A stretch of DNA of 13,141 nt from Actinomycetes bacterium (GCA_025352305.1 JANXTQ010000268.1:1-13141), one strand, 5' to 3'; shown: positions 1-7,242, numbered from the stretch's first letter. The notes: generated by a model from the letters alone, not told the origin. Program-made: numbers and translations.

Positions 1-977
1 CCTTGGTCGTCACTGACGGCACAACTCGACAGATTGCTCGTCGCGAGCTGCGGGCAGGAAAACCCAGTCGCGACGCCGGGGGCTGAAAAGGTGGTCGATA
101 CTTTGGAGTGAACATTGAAAATAACTTCGCGTGCTCCGCTGAGTGATCCGCCGGACCCTCCGTACCAGCCACCGCCACCGCCTCCGCCTCCGCCACTACC
201 TTGAGCTCCCGACCAGTCAATCAGGCAGACTGTCGCACTCGAACATGCGGCAAATACGCTCGCGGCCGAATTCATTTGGCTGTGCCCCCCGCTCACGAGA
301 ACCTTGCTTCCGCCGCTCCACGTAAAAACGTCACCATCAAGGTTGGCGCCGACGCAGTACGTCGCCGAAGCGCAGGCCACTGTCTTCATCCGGCCGTGAG
401 CGAGATTGAAATCGCCCTGCGTTTTGGTTGTTCCTTTGAGTTTGCTTGCAACATAGATCGATCCAGAGTCGTCAATGAGTAAGCAGAGGGCCACGCTCGC
501 ACACGCGGCCGCAGCAACGGGAGTGCCGAGCGACGGACTGGCGCTGAAGGTTACGTGAAACGCCCACTCCGTCAACGTGACGGGGGCGCTGGACGAACAG
601 GCCGAGGCGACACATTCGCTCACTTTGATCTTGTAGTTAATCGGATTCGCCGTGTTATTACCCGGTACGTGCAGAGTGAACTGAACGGGCCAATTCGCGT
701 CGCAGGCCGTGGCGCTCGGCATCGAGGAGATGGCTGGCGAAATCGATACCGAGCAGTTCGCGTCGACGCTGGAAGCGGCGGTTACCTCAATCTGCGCGCC
801 GCCCGGTGAGATGGCCGTCTGAGAAAGGTGAACAGATCCCACTAACGACGGCGAGGCACTGGCGAGATTCACGTTGATCAGGCCTGAGAACAGTAGGACA
901 ACCGCGCCCGTTCCAATTGATGCCCAACTCCTCGATCGGCGTCGAAGGGTACGTACTTGCTTGAGTGTGACGTTCAT
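1..977 (-). CDS. Secreted C-x6-C repeat (propeller-like) protein with poly-Gly tract, 3' end cut off
   Basis: This frame is open from an ATG at 975-977 to the left edge (325 codons, no stop), so it is a real gene truncated by the window. Residues 8-19 are Arg/Lys-rich, 22-38 are hydrophobic, and A-S-A at 39-41 fits signal-peptidase cleavage, so export is likely. Residues 42-150 form a Cys-containing beta-type domain of unknown kind. From about 157 there are repeats built on A-C-A-S-x3-C-x3-D/N-x2-G, with Cys pairs at 159/165, 202/208, 245/251 and a degenerate fourth at 308/319. Actinobacterial secreted proteins often carry this C-x6-C unit, which I read as propeller blades with a disulfide each. 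Residues 262-270 are nine glycines, followed by W-Y-G-G-S-G-G. The gene lies 130 nt below a deacetylase gene and has no strong ribosome site (a G-run 6-12 nt before the ATG). Substrate and partner are unknown. Confidence 0.85.
   Translation of the reverse strand, partial: MNVTLKQVRTLRRRSRSWASIGTGAVVLLFSGLINVNLASASPSLVGSVHLSQTAISPGGAQIEVTAASSVDANCSVSISPAISSMPSATACDANWPVQFTLHVPGNNTANPINYKIKVSECVASACSSSAPVTLTEWAFHVTFSASPSLGTPVAAAACASVALCLLIDDSGSIYVASKLKGTTKTQGDFNLAHGRMKTVACASATYCVGANLDGDVFTWSGGSKVLVSGGHSQMNSAASVFAACSSATVCLIDWSGAQGSGGGGGGGGGWYGGSGGSLSGAREVIFNVHSKVSTTFSAPGVATGFSCPQLATSNLSSCAVSDDQ
168..194 (-). repeat. Poly-Gly codon repeat (nine GGN codons)
   Basis: Nine consecutive Gly codons inside the secreted protein gene. 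Read on the minus strand they are GGC followed by two GGAGGC and two GGTGGC hexamers. This is a small in-frame tandem repeat: slippage by 3 or 6 nt would change the glycine count without breaking the frame. It codes for a flexible linker between the third and fourth C-x6-C units. Confidence 0.8.
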
Positions 978-1107
978 GTGGACGGCCCCCGATTGACGAC
1001 CACCGGGCCGACTAGAGCGAAATGTACCAGTCCTACGGCAGCGAGCGTAGGCCAGGGCGCTGTTGGCCATCACGATTTCTCTCTCGCTGCGAGATGGTTC
1101 GCGCCAA

Positions 1108-1986
1108 TTACGCCGATCGATAGTCAACGAACAGGTCAGTAACCAGTCCGCTTCGCTCGTGTGGGTCTTGAACCCGGACGAACCATTCCGTCGTCATGGT
1201 CTTGCGAAACTCGTCGCGACCCATACTCATCCAGCCCGATTCACCAATCTGAGACTGATGCGCCGCGAGAGCGTCGTACTTAGCGTCGTTGATTTCGGAG
1301 ATATCAATGGCGGCGCCGATCTCGTCGTCCGGAGTACCCATGCGAATGGGCTCGCCGTGTTCGTCCACCGGCGGCCCAGAGTCCTCATCGGGTTGCTCAC
1401 CGCGTTCGAGCTTCTCTTTCGCTTCGCGCGCGGCATCTTCGGCCCAACGGGATCTAAATCGTTCCATGACCGAATCGGGAATGGTGTTGTAATACAGAGT
1501 CGGTTGATAGTCGAGCATCTCGATTGCTGCCAGAGTCACTCGGTTGGCTTGAATGTGATCGGGGTGACCGTAAAAGCCCACTTCGTTGTACGTCATGATT
1601 ACTTGGGGTCGTTCCTGCATCAAGATCGCGGCCAGCTTGCTCGCTGCGTCATTCACCGGCGTCGCCCAAAATGAGTCGGGATTTTCATTGCCGGCCCAAC
1701 CGCGCATTCCCGAGTCGTGATAACCGAGCATCTCCAGGCGGTCAATGCCCAAAATCTCGCACGCTTTTTCCAGTTCGCCTCGTCGATGGGTCGCCACGCC
1801 AACGGGGTCGTGATCATCGTGATCCGGCTTATTGCCGGACAGGTCGTCGCCGTACTCGCCGTTAGTACAGGTGACCAGCACCGTGCGAACACCCTCGTTC
1901 TTTAAGAGTCGAAAGGTGCCACCGGTGGAACTGGCTTCGTCATCGGGATGCGCGTGCACCGCTACGAAAGTCAAGGGCGTACTCAC
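1108..1986 (-). CDS. PIG-L family zinc-dependent deacetylase/amidase (Mca/MshB-like), copy 1
   Basis: 292 residues starting at GTG 1986. PIG-L enzymes hydrolyse N-acyl groups on sugar-containing small molecules; actinobacterial examples are MshB and Mca of mycothiol metabolism. The metal motif A-H-P-D-D-E spans 12-17: H13 and D16 are expected zinc ligands, D15 the general base, and H144 in G-H-P-D-H (140-144) the third ligand, with Y139 just before it. The Rossmann-like strand V-L-V-T-C-T-N-G-E (36-44) and D-S-G-M at 91-94 are also typical. Residues 178-222 form a highly charged insertion rich in E, D, K and R that the neighbouring paralogue lacks. The start is set by GGAGG at 1993-1997, 6 nt before the GTG. 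This GTG overlaps the TGA of the upstream paralogue (4-nt overlap), so the two are translationally coupled. Whether it is Mca, MshB or another amidase cannot be settled from sequence alone. Confidence 0.88.
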   Translation of the reverse strand: MSTPLTFVAVHAHPDDEASSTGGTFRLLKNEGVRTVLVTCTNGEYGDDLSGNKPDHDDHDPVGVATHRRGELEKACEILGIDRLEMLGYHDSGMRGWAGNENPDSFWATPVNDAASKLAAILMQERPQVIMTYNEVGFYGHPDHIQANRVTLAAIEMLDYQPTLYYNTIPDSVMERFRSRWAEDAAREAKEKLERGEQPDEDSGPPVDEHGEPIRMGTPDDEIGAAIDISEINDAKYDALAAHQSQIGESGWMSMGRDEFRKTMTTEWFVRVQDPHERSGLVTDLFVDYRSA

Positions 1987-2798
1987 GTCAATCCTCCACA
2001 CAGATCATCCAGCGAACCGAGCGTCGGTTCGCGCGACCAACCAAGCACGTAGTACTCATGGCCGAAGAGCAATCTAAAGAGTTCGTCGTCCATCGTGACC
2101 AGATCGGCATTATCCACCTGCGAGGCGTGCGCCGCAATGGAGCGCTGCTTTATTGCCGTGAACGCCGACGCGTCAATGGTGGCGTCAATCTCATCGTTGG
2201 CCACTCCCTCACCCGCGTCGAGGACCCACAGCGGAAGTGAGACCGCGGCCGCACGAGCCGCCGGGATGAACTGGCGAAGTACGGCCGCCGGAGTCACTGG
2301 GTAAAAAAGTCTCTGAACCGACGAGGACAGCTGAACCGCCCGTCGGGTGACCTCATGGGCTCGAATGTGGTCGGGATGTCCGTAGTAGCCGTTTTCGTCG
2401 TAGGTCACAACGACGGCGGCGGCTTCTTCGTCCAGCAGAGCCGCGAGCGACCTCGCGACCGCTTCAGCGTCGCAGTTGACAAATGCGTCAGGGTGCTCGC
2501 TCATTGGCCACCCACTCATACCTGAGTCGCGGTATCCCAGAGTTACGTGACGACTCACTTGCAATGTCACGACCGACTGAGCCAACTCGCCCGCACGCGT
2601 CACTCGTGTCCAGTCACTGTGGTGACGAGGAGAGTTACCAGCGGCGGCTCGGTCGTCGAGGCCACCTCTCCCATCGGTGCAGGTAACAAGCAGTGTGCGT
2701 CGACCCTCGTTTGAGTAGCGCGCAATGGTCCCACCGCTAAAGAGGGCTTCGTCGTCGGGGTGAGCGTGAATGAACGCCACCGTTGAACTGCGCTTCAT
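1983..2798 (-). CDS. PIG-L family zinc-dependent deacetylase (MshB-like), copy 2
   Basis: 271 residues from ATG 2798. It has the same fold and motifs as its neighbour, at the same numbering: A-H-P-D-D-E at 12-17 (H13, D15, D16), V-T-C-T-D-G 38-43, D-S-G-M 91-94, and Y-G-H-P-D-H 139-144 (H144 the third zinc ligand). The C-terminal A-A-H-A-S-Q-V (222-228) matches A-A-H-Q-S-Q-I in copy 1, supporting a tandem duplication. The spacing of H13 and D16 is that of MshB, the deacetylase of GlcNAc-inositol in mycothiol synthesis; the substrate here is inferred, not shown. The transporter stop (2809-2811) is immediately upstream, so expression is probably coupled to it. GTG 2807 is an alternative start, 1 nt after that stop; neither start has a clear ribosome site. 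The gene ends in a 4-nt overlap with copy 1. Confidence 0.87.
   Translation of the reverse strand: MKRSSTVAFIHAHPDDEALFSGGTIARYSNEGRRTLLVTCTDGRGGLDDRAAAGNSPRHHSDWTRVTRAGELAQSVVTLQVSRHVTLGYRDSGMSGWPMSEHPDAFVNCDAEAVARSLAALLDEEAAAVVVTYDENGYYGHPDHIRAHEVTRRAVQLSSSVQRLFYPVTPAAVLRQFIPAARAAAVSLPLWVLDAGEGVANDEIDATIDASAFTAIKQRSIAAHASQVDNADLVTMDDELFRLLFGHEYYVLGWSREPTLGSLDDLCGGLT
1993..1997 (-). promoter_or_regulatory. Ribosome binding site setting the PIG-L copy 1 start
   Basis: GGAGG on the minus strand lies 6 nt before GTG 1986. It excludes the in-frame GTG at 2001, which sits upstream of this site and would add five residues (V-W-R-I-D). Confidence 0.8.
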
Positions 2799-2808
2799 CA
2801 GCGTCACG

Positions 2809-4386
2809 TTAGGAGACAGCAAGTTGAATGAAGCGAACCACCAACATCACTCCAGCAATTAACAGGTATGCACCCACCGCGCGAAGCAGCCACCGTCGCG
2901 GTGTGCTCGACATGGGCGCGCTGAGCAGTGACAGTCGCGGCGTACGCCAGTCGGATCGATCGATGTTGTAATTCACTACTTCGCGCGTTCGTCGAAGGCT
3001 GATGGGCAGCCCAATGGCGAGCCCGGCGGCACCGATGAGTGAGGTGACGACCAGAAGGTGAACGACGTTCACGCCTGTAAAGACCGTCGAAACCATCATG
3101 ACCACCGAGAGAACAACCAAAATCGTCACAATGATGCTTGCGAGCACGTTGAGCCATCTCCGGTTAATCCAGGGACCGAGAATGTCGCGATCGTTACTAA
3201 GAAGCAAGACGAAAATCGTCGTGCTCGGAAGCATGAGTCCACACATTGCTTGGACCATCAACGTTATGAGTGACAACAGATGATTAGAGGCCACCAACGT
3301 AACGGCGCCAGCGACGAGCAACAGCCCCGCGAACACTCCGTAAAAAGCTTTGGCGTCACGTACTCGTAGATCGAGGCCCTGGCGTTGACCCGAGAGGTCT
3401 CCGAGGGCGTAACTGCTCGCCAGAGTCACCGCCGCGGCGCCAATCACCGAAGCGTTCAGCAGCAACAGGGCAAAAAATGCTCCGGAGCCGTGTCCGATGT
3501 GTCTGCCAAATTGGATCGCTACATGCAACGAGTCCACGTAAGAGGTCGTGCCACCAAACGACGCGAGCGCTGCCGCAGCAGCCATCAATGCGGACGCGCC
3601 GATCACCACAATGAGCGAACCCAAAATGGTGTCCACCCGTTCGTAGTTCAGCCACCGCGGCGTGATCTTCTTGTCAACGATGTTGCTCTGTTGGAAGTAC
3701 AACTGCCAGGGCGCAACGGTGGTGCCAATGATCGAAATGATGAGTAGCACCGACGACGAGGACACGCCCCCTCGAATACCGGGCGACGCTAAGCCGTGCA
3801 CGACGGCACCCACGTGTGGATGTGAAACCCAGATAAGCGGAACGACCAGAAAGTTAAGAGCGACGAAGAGCATCATGAAGCGTTCCCAGCGCTGAAACGA
3901 TCCGCTCGCCGTTACGGCAAACAGGCCGAGCACGGCAATCGGGACCGAGAAGTACCGACTGATGCCGAAGTACTGCATCGACAACGAGACACCAATGAAT
4001 TCGGTGACGATGATCAAAAAGTTGAGCAACAGAATGGACGAAATTGATACGTTGCCCCACCGACGAGAGATGCGCTCGCGTATGAGCCGTCCGTGGCCCA
4101 CACCCGTCACGGCGCCGAGACGCGCCACCATCTCCTGATTAACGATTAGTACGGGAATGAGCAGGGGCAAGGTCCAGAGCAGCGAAAAACCGAAGTTTTG
4201 ACCGGCTTGGGCGTAAGTCGACACTCCTCCGGCATCGTTGTCACCAACCATGACGATGAGACCCGGTCCAATAATGGCGATCAGCGTGAGTAGGCGCGCA
4301 CGAATGCCACGGCGTCGGCCGGTGTCGTGGGCTCTGATGGTGCCGAAGGCTCCGGCAATGTCGTGCTCGTTGGACGCGCTGGTCAC
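2809..4386 (-). CDS. Nramp-superfamily divalent metal transporter, probably NRMT-type (Mg2+)
   Basis: 525 residues with about 11-12 hydrophobic helices and a basic cytosolic N-terminus. Helix 1 carries G-D-N-D-A-G-G-V-S-T at 48-57: the metal-binding Asp (D51) of the Nramp D-P-G-N motif is kept, but N becomes G54. Helix 3 has T-E-F-I-G (128-132), the counterpart of the family's A-E-V-I-G. Helix 6 has T-T-V-A-P-W-Q-L-Y (222-230) where Mn/Fe transporters have M-P-H-N, so the metal-coordinating Met is A225 and His is W227. From memory, these substitutions mark Nramp-related magnesium transporters (NRMT) rather than MntH. The gene begins at GTG 4386 behind a good ribosome site (AAAGGAG, 4391-4397). 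Upstream is a 177-nt leader and then a PRC/MgtE_N/CBS sensor gene, which supports a Mg role. Family membership is firm; the Mg substrate is inference. Confidence 0.9.
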   Translation of the reverse strand: MTSASNEHDIAGAFGTIRAHDTGRRRGIRARLLTLIAIIGPGLIVMVGDNDAGGVSTYAQAGQNFGFSLLWTLPLLIPVLIVNQEMVARLGAVTGVGHGRLIRERISRRWGNVSISSILLLNFLIIVTEFIGVSLSMQYFGISRYFSVPIAVLGLFAVTASGSFQRWERFMMLFVALNFLVVPLIWVSHPHVGAVVHGLASPGIRGGVSSSSVLLIISIIGTTVAPWQLYFQQSNIVDKKITPRWLNYERVDTILGSLIVVIGASALMAAAAALASFGGTTSYVDSLHVAIQFGRHIGHGSGAFFALLLLNASVIGAAAVTLASSYALGDLSGQRQGLDLRVRDAKAFYGVFAGLLLVAGAVTLVASNHLLSLITLMVQAMCGLMLPSTTIFVLLLSNDRDILGPWINRRWLNVLASIIVTILVVLSVVMMVSTVFTGVNVVHLLVVTSLIGAAGLAIGLPISLRRTREVVNYNIDRSDWRTPRLSLLSAPMSSTPRRWLLRAVGAYLLIAGVMLVVRFIQLAVS

Positions 4387-4563
4387 GGTTCTCCTTTCGT
4401 CTCGATAGGGGTGCGGAACTGCCCTAACGAACGTGGAGGACTTAGAAGGTCACTTCCGAGACGTCGTCGAACAGTCCCGCCGGGGCGGAACTAAACGTTG
4501 TGGTGGTACTTGGAGGTTTCAGTGGAACCCCCCTAGAACGTGCCAGAGCGCAGAGCACATGAT
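4387..4563 (-). promoter_or_regulatory. Structured leader upstream of the Nramp-type transporter (candidate cis-regulatory RNA)
   Basis: 177 non-coding nt between the MgtE_N/CBS gene and the transporter. In minus-strand RNA I see three hairpins. A: GGGGGTT (4532-4526) pairs with AACCTCC (4518-4512), 7-nt loop, one G.U pair. B: GTTCCGC (4491-4485) pairs with GCGGGAC (4480-4474), loop CCCG. C: TAGGG (4426-4422) pairs with CCCTA (4410-4406), and ends about 9 nt before the ribosome site. A direct repeat, AGTTCCGC(A)CCCC, occurs at 4492-4482 and 4420-4408, once in hairpin B and once in the loop and stem of C, so alternative pairings are possible. I do not recognise the conserved blocks of the M-box or any other known Mg riboswitch. 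A promoter may also lie here, but no convincing -35/-10 pair is visible. Confidence 0.45.
4391..4397 (-). promoter_or_regulatory. Ribosome binding site of the Nramp-type gene
   Basis: AAAGGAG on the minus strand lies 4 nt before GTG 4386. It is the strongest ribosome site in the window and supports this start. Confidence 0.75.
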
Positions 4564-5823
4564 TTACTCCTCCACCGTGGTCATGCCGAACTCGCGACGC
4601 CACCCCTGAGGCAGCAACTCTTCGAGCAGATCATCGACGGTGACGACGCCAATCATTGCCCCGTGGGCTTCGTCCAGCACGGGAAGAATTGTCAAATTGA
4701 AGTCACTCATTTTTCGTGACACGCGGTGCAGATCCCAGTGAGGATGAACGTGCGCGAGGTGCGTTCGAGCAACTGATAGTGCGTGCTCGGCGCCGCGAGC
4801 TCGAATGAGCGCCGCGATCGGCGCTGCTCCAACAGGTTGTCCGGCCTCATCAAGAATGAATACAGCGTTCATCGCCTCCAACGGTGCTCGTGACGAACGA
4901 ACGGCCTGCAGCGCTTCTTCGACCGTGGCACCGCTGGTGACGTGAACAAAGTCGGGACTCATTAATCCGCCGGCCGTATCGGGGTTGTACTGAAGAAGTT
5001 GGCGAACCTTGGCCTGGTGGGCTTCGGGCAGTGCCTCCAAGATCGGCAAACGACGCTCTTGGTCGATCTCGCTGATTAAATCAGCGGCGTTGTCGGGTTC
5101 CATTCGACTGAGTAGTCGCGCCGCTTCAGTATCGGAGCGGCTTTGGAGGAACTCGAGTTGATGAGTTGTATCGAGTTCTTCAAAAACATCTGCTTCTAAC
5201 TCTCGATCCATTCCCACGGCGTCGATGATCTCTTCACCCTCTTCGTGACTGGCCTGTTCCACCAAGTCAGCAATCTGTGCGGGGTGAAGTCGAGCAAGTT
5301 TTCGGTAGGGAATGCGCAGGCGCGCGCTCGGCACGTGGCTGACGAACGGCTCGATCGACGCGAAGTCAACAATCGTGCCTGCGGGCACCTGGGCGCCGAG
5401 GCGCCGTCCCAAGAGTCGGCGAAGAGTGGGTCGACGTCCCGCGTCGACTCCCACCACTTCCCAGGTCCCATTAATTTGAGCGAGTTCGATTTCGTTGGCC
5501 GTAATAAGTCGACCGCGCACCAAATTGATGAGGTGACGAGCGAGGAAGTCCTCAGCCAGCAGGATCTCGCCCGGGCGGCGTTCGAAGCGACGCAGGTCGA
5601 CGCGGCGACCCTCAAAGGTCACGCGTCCCTCGGCCAGTCCGCCGATTTTTCGAATCGGGACGAAAAGATTGCGGCCTTCAATTCGGATCACGACGCCAAC
5701 AACCGGAGGGTGGGCGTCAACGCCCACGCGCGCGACGAGGTCGTGCACGCGACCGATCCGGTCGCCGTCTTGATCAAAGATCGGACGGCGAACGAACGTT
5801 GAGAGGTGGAGAATCTGGGTCAT
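4564..5823 (-). CDS. Soluble PRC-barrel / MgtE N-domain / CBS-pair protein (candidate Mg sensor-regulator)
   Basis: 419 residues, no membrane segment. Residues 1-80 resemble a PRC barrel (R-P-I-F-D-Q-D-G-D-R-I-G-R-V at 13-26), and 88-165 may be a second one. Residues 172-280 are the MgtE N domain of acidic helical repeats (L-H-P-A-Q-I-A-D-L 179-187; M-E-P-D-N-A-A-D-L-I 241-250), followed by the MgtE signature Y-N-P-D-T-A-G-G-L-M (279-288). Residues 289-408 are two CBS repeats, the second ending G-V-V-T-V-D-D-L-L (392-400). In MgtE channels these domains bind Mg2+ and close the pore; here the membrane domain is absent and the protein stops soon after CBS 2. Start is ATG 5823, 25 nt below the DCC gene, with no clear ribosome site and a hairpin just upstream. 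The transporter gene follows, so it probably regulates that protein; this is inference. Confidence 0.88.
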   Translation of the reverse strand: MTQILHLSTFVRRPIFDQDGDRIGRVHDLVARVGVDAHPPVVGVVIRIEGRNLFVPIRKIGGLAEGRVTFEGRRVDLRRFERRPGEILLAEDFLARHLINLVRGRLITANEIELAQINGTWEVVGVDAGRRPTLRRLLGRRLGAQVPAGTIVDFASIEPFVSHVPSARLRIPYRKLARLHPAQIADLVEQASHEEGEEIIDAVGMDRELEADVFEELDTTHQLEFLQSRSDTEAARLLSRMEPDNAADLISEIDQERRLPILEALPEAHQAKVRQLLQYNPDTAGGLMSPDFVHVTSGATVEEALQAVRSSRAPLEAMNAVFILDEAGQPVGAAPIAALIRARGAEHALSVARTHLAHVHPHWDLHRVSRKMSDFNLTILPVLDEAHGAMIGVVTVDDLLEELLPQGWRREFGMTTVEE

Positions 5824-5825
5824 AA

Positions 5826-5842
5826 GACGCCCACTGGGCGCC
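5826..5842 (-). other. Hairpin directly before the PRC/MgtE_N/CBS start codon
   Basis: On the minus strand GGCGCCC, loop AGT, then GGGCGTC: a 7-bp stem with one G.T pair, ending 2 nt before the ATG. The 10-bp palindrome GCCTTAAGGC (5840-5849) partly overlaps it and includes two bases of the preceding TAG stop. No T-run follows, so it is not a typical terminator; it could affect translation initiation. Confidence 0.35.
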
Positions 5843-5848
5843 TTAAGG

Positions 5849-6223
5849 CTACTGCTTGCCCTGTTGCGTTGGTAAGGAGCAGGTCGAACCGGGAAGTTGG
5901 GATCGATGACGCGCTACGAAGCGATAGGTCGCTGAGGCGAAGGGTCGAAGTACAGGCTGACCAACAATTCGTCCGACTAATGACCAGGGCGAACGACAGC
6001 AGCGAAGTAGTCGGGCCACGGCGTCAGAACCTGAGTATCGATTCGAATCGTCAATAAACCAAACGGCCTCGCTTACGTCGCTCCGAGATAGAAAACGTTC
6101 AGCCAGATCGTCGCCACTCAACTGCTGAGAGGTCACAAACTGAATTGGTTTGCGCAGACGTGGGCTAATCCACGCAACGCACCGCTGACAGAATCCGCAG
6201 TCACCGTCGCTAATTAGTTCCAC
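5849..6223 (-). CDS. DCC family thiol-disulfide protein (DUF393/YuxK-like)
   Basis: 124 residues beginning at GTG 6223. The N-terminal motif S-D-G-D-C-G-F-C (5-12) is the D-x-D-C-x-x-C signature of the DCC family (DUF393), thought from its thioredoxin-like motif to have oxidoreductase activity. Y-S-G-S-D-A-V-A-R-L-L (63-73) is the second conserved block of the family (usually G-x-x-A). A third Cys (C15) makes the motif C-G-F-C-Q-R-C. The length is typical. The start overlaps the end of the threonine aldolase gene by 10 nt, indicating translational coupling, and the next gene follows after 25 nt. No physiological substrate is known for the family, and its link to neighbours is unclear. Confidence 0.85.
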   Translation of the reverse strand: MELISDGDCGFCQRCVAWISPRLRKPIQFVTSQQLSGDDLAERFLSRSDVSEAVWFIDDSNRYSGSDAVARLLRCCRSPWSLVGRIVGQPVLRPFASATYRFVARHRSQLPGSTCSLPTQQGKQ

Positions 6224-7236
6224 GTGAACTCGCTAATTGCGTCACACGCTTGGTCGATTTGCGCTTCACTGACGTCGGCGTGCGTGACGAAACGTGCTCG
6301 GCTCGCTGACAGTGCCGCGCCGTGCACACCGCGGCTGGCGAGTTGCTCCATCAGCTCACGTGAGCGCGGGTGATTGAAGGCCACGATATTGGTGAGACAG
6401 TGAGCAGCGTCGAAGTTGGATTCGCTGAATCGGTTCTGCACAGCTTCGGCGAGTCGGCGAGCTTTTACGTGATCAATGCTCAATCGCTCCACCATGTTGG
6501 TCAGCGCTACGAGCCCGGCGGCGGCAAGAAAACCCGCTTGACGCATCGCTCCGCCGAGGCGCTTTCGCTCGAAGCGAGCTTCTTCAATGAACTGAGTTGA
6601 ACCGGCCAAAAGCGAACCAACCGGCGCACAGAGCCCCTTTGACAGCGCGGACATGACGGTGCTCGCCCGCTGGCTGAGTGCGGCGGGCGATTCTCCCGTC
6701 GCTACTGCGGCGTTAAACAGTCGCGCGCCGTCGAGGTGAATCGCCACCGAACCCGCGGCGTCAGCAATCGTCGACATTTGGGCCGACGTCAGAGGAACGC
6801 CGCCAGCGAACATGTGCGTATTTTCCACGCACAACAACGACACGTTTAAGTGATGGTCACGCTGGGCGTCAATGGCTCGCGCGATTTCCTCAGCGTCGAG
6901 CACTCCGCTGTCGTCGTTCAAGAAGCCGAATTGAATTGCCGCATTTCGAGCCGAGGCTCCCATCTCAAAACCGACGACGTGCTGGTGAGTTCCGGCCAGT
7001 ACCTGATCGCCCGGTCGAGTCAAGATACGGATCGCGATCTGATTCGCCATTACCCCAGAAGGAACAAAGAGCGCAGCGTCCTTGCCGACGAGTCGCGCAT
7101 AGAGCGTTTCGAGTTCCGTGACCGTGGGATCTTCGCCCCAACCGTCATCACCAACCACGGCTGAGAAAATCGCCTGTCGCATCTGTGTCGTGGGCTGAGT
7201 GACAGTGTCGCTTCGTAGGTCAATGAAATCGGTCAC
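6214..7236 (-). CDS. ltaE: Low-specificity L-threonine aldolase (PLP enzyme)
   Basis: 340 residues, the usual length. This PLP-dependent enzyme cleaves L-threonine or L-allo-threonine to glycine and acetaldehyde in the cytosol. The N-terminus F-I-D-L-R-S-D-T-V-T (4-13) is diagnostic, and V-G-D-D-G-W-G-E-D-P (28-37) is the family's G-D-D-x-Y-x-x-D-P block with W in place of Y. H-L-D-G-A-R-L-F-N (167-175) supplies the pyridine-ring Asp (D169) and a phosphate or carboxylate Arg (R172). S-K-G-L-C-A-P-V-G-S (199-208) gives the Schiff-base lysine K200; the residue after L is Cys rather than the more usual Gly. H84/H86 and E91 lie in the ring-stacking segment. The start is GTG 7236, 6 nt after a TAGCCT -10 box and without a ribosome site, so a leaderless message is likely. 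It overlaps the DCC gene by 10 nt. Confidence 0.93.
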   Translation of the reverse strand: MTDFIDLRSDTVTQPTTQMRQAIFSAVVGDDGWGEDPTVTELETLYARLVGKDAALFVPSGVMANQIAIRILTRPGDQVLAGTHQHVVGFEMGASARNAAIQFGFLNDDSGVLDAEEIARAIDAQRDHHLNVSLLCVENTHMFAGGVPLTSAQMSTIADAAGSVAIHLDGARLFNAAVATGESPAALSQRASTVMSALSKGLCAPVGSLLAGSTQFIEEARFERKRLGGAMRQAGFLAAAGLVALTNMVERLSIDHVKARRLAEAVQNRFSESNFDAAHCLTNIVAFNHPRSRELMEQLASRGVHGAALSASRARFVTHADVSEAQIDQACDAISEFTWN

Positions 7237-7242
7237 GCAGAG

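Noticed and set aside
143..809. Three plus-strand ORFs (60-93 codons) near the left edge
   Set aside because: They lie opposite the secreted repeat protein, which has a signal peptide and recognisable repeats. Their translations are Arg/Ser-rich with no motifs.
1076..1096. TCTCGCTGCGAGA inverted repeat in the 978-1107 gap as a terminator
   Set aside because: The loop is only 1-3 nt and no T-run follows on the minus strand, so it was not called.
1987..2001. Upstream GTG start (2001) for PIG-L copy 1
   Set aside because: The ribosome site GGAGG lies between it and GTG 1986, so GTG 1986 fits better and gives the GTGA overlap.
2799..2822. TTG start (2822) for PIG-L copy 2
   Set aside because: It would add eight residues that lie in the transporter gene's end and are not in the family N-terminus; ATG 2798 (or GTG 2807) fits better.
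4387..4563. M-box (ykoK) Mg riboswitch
   Set aside because: The conserved M-box blocks were not recognisable by eye; only generic hairpins were seen.
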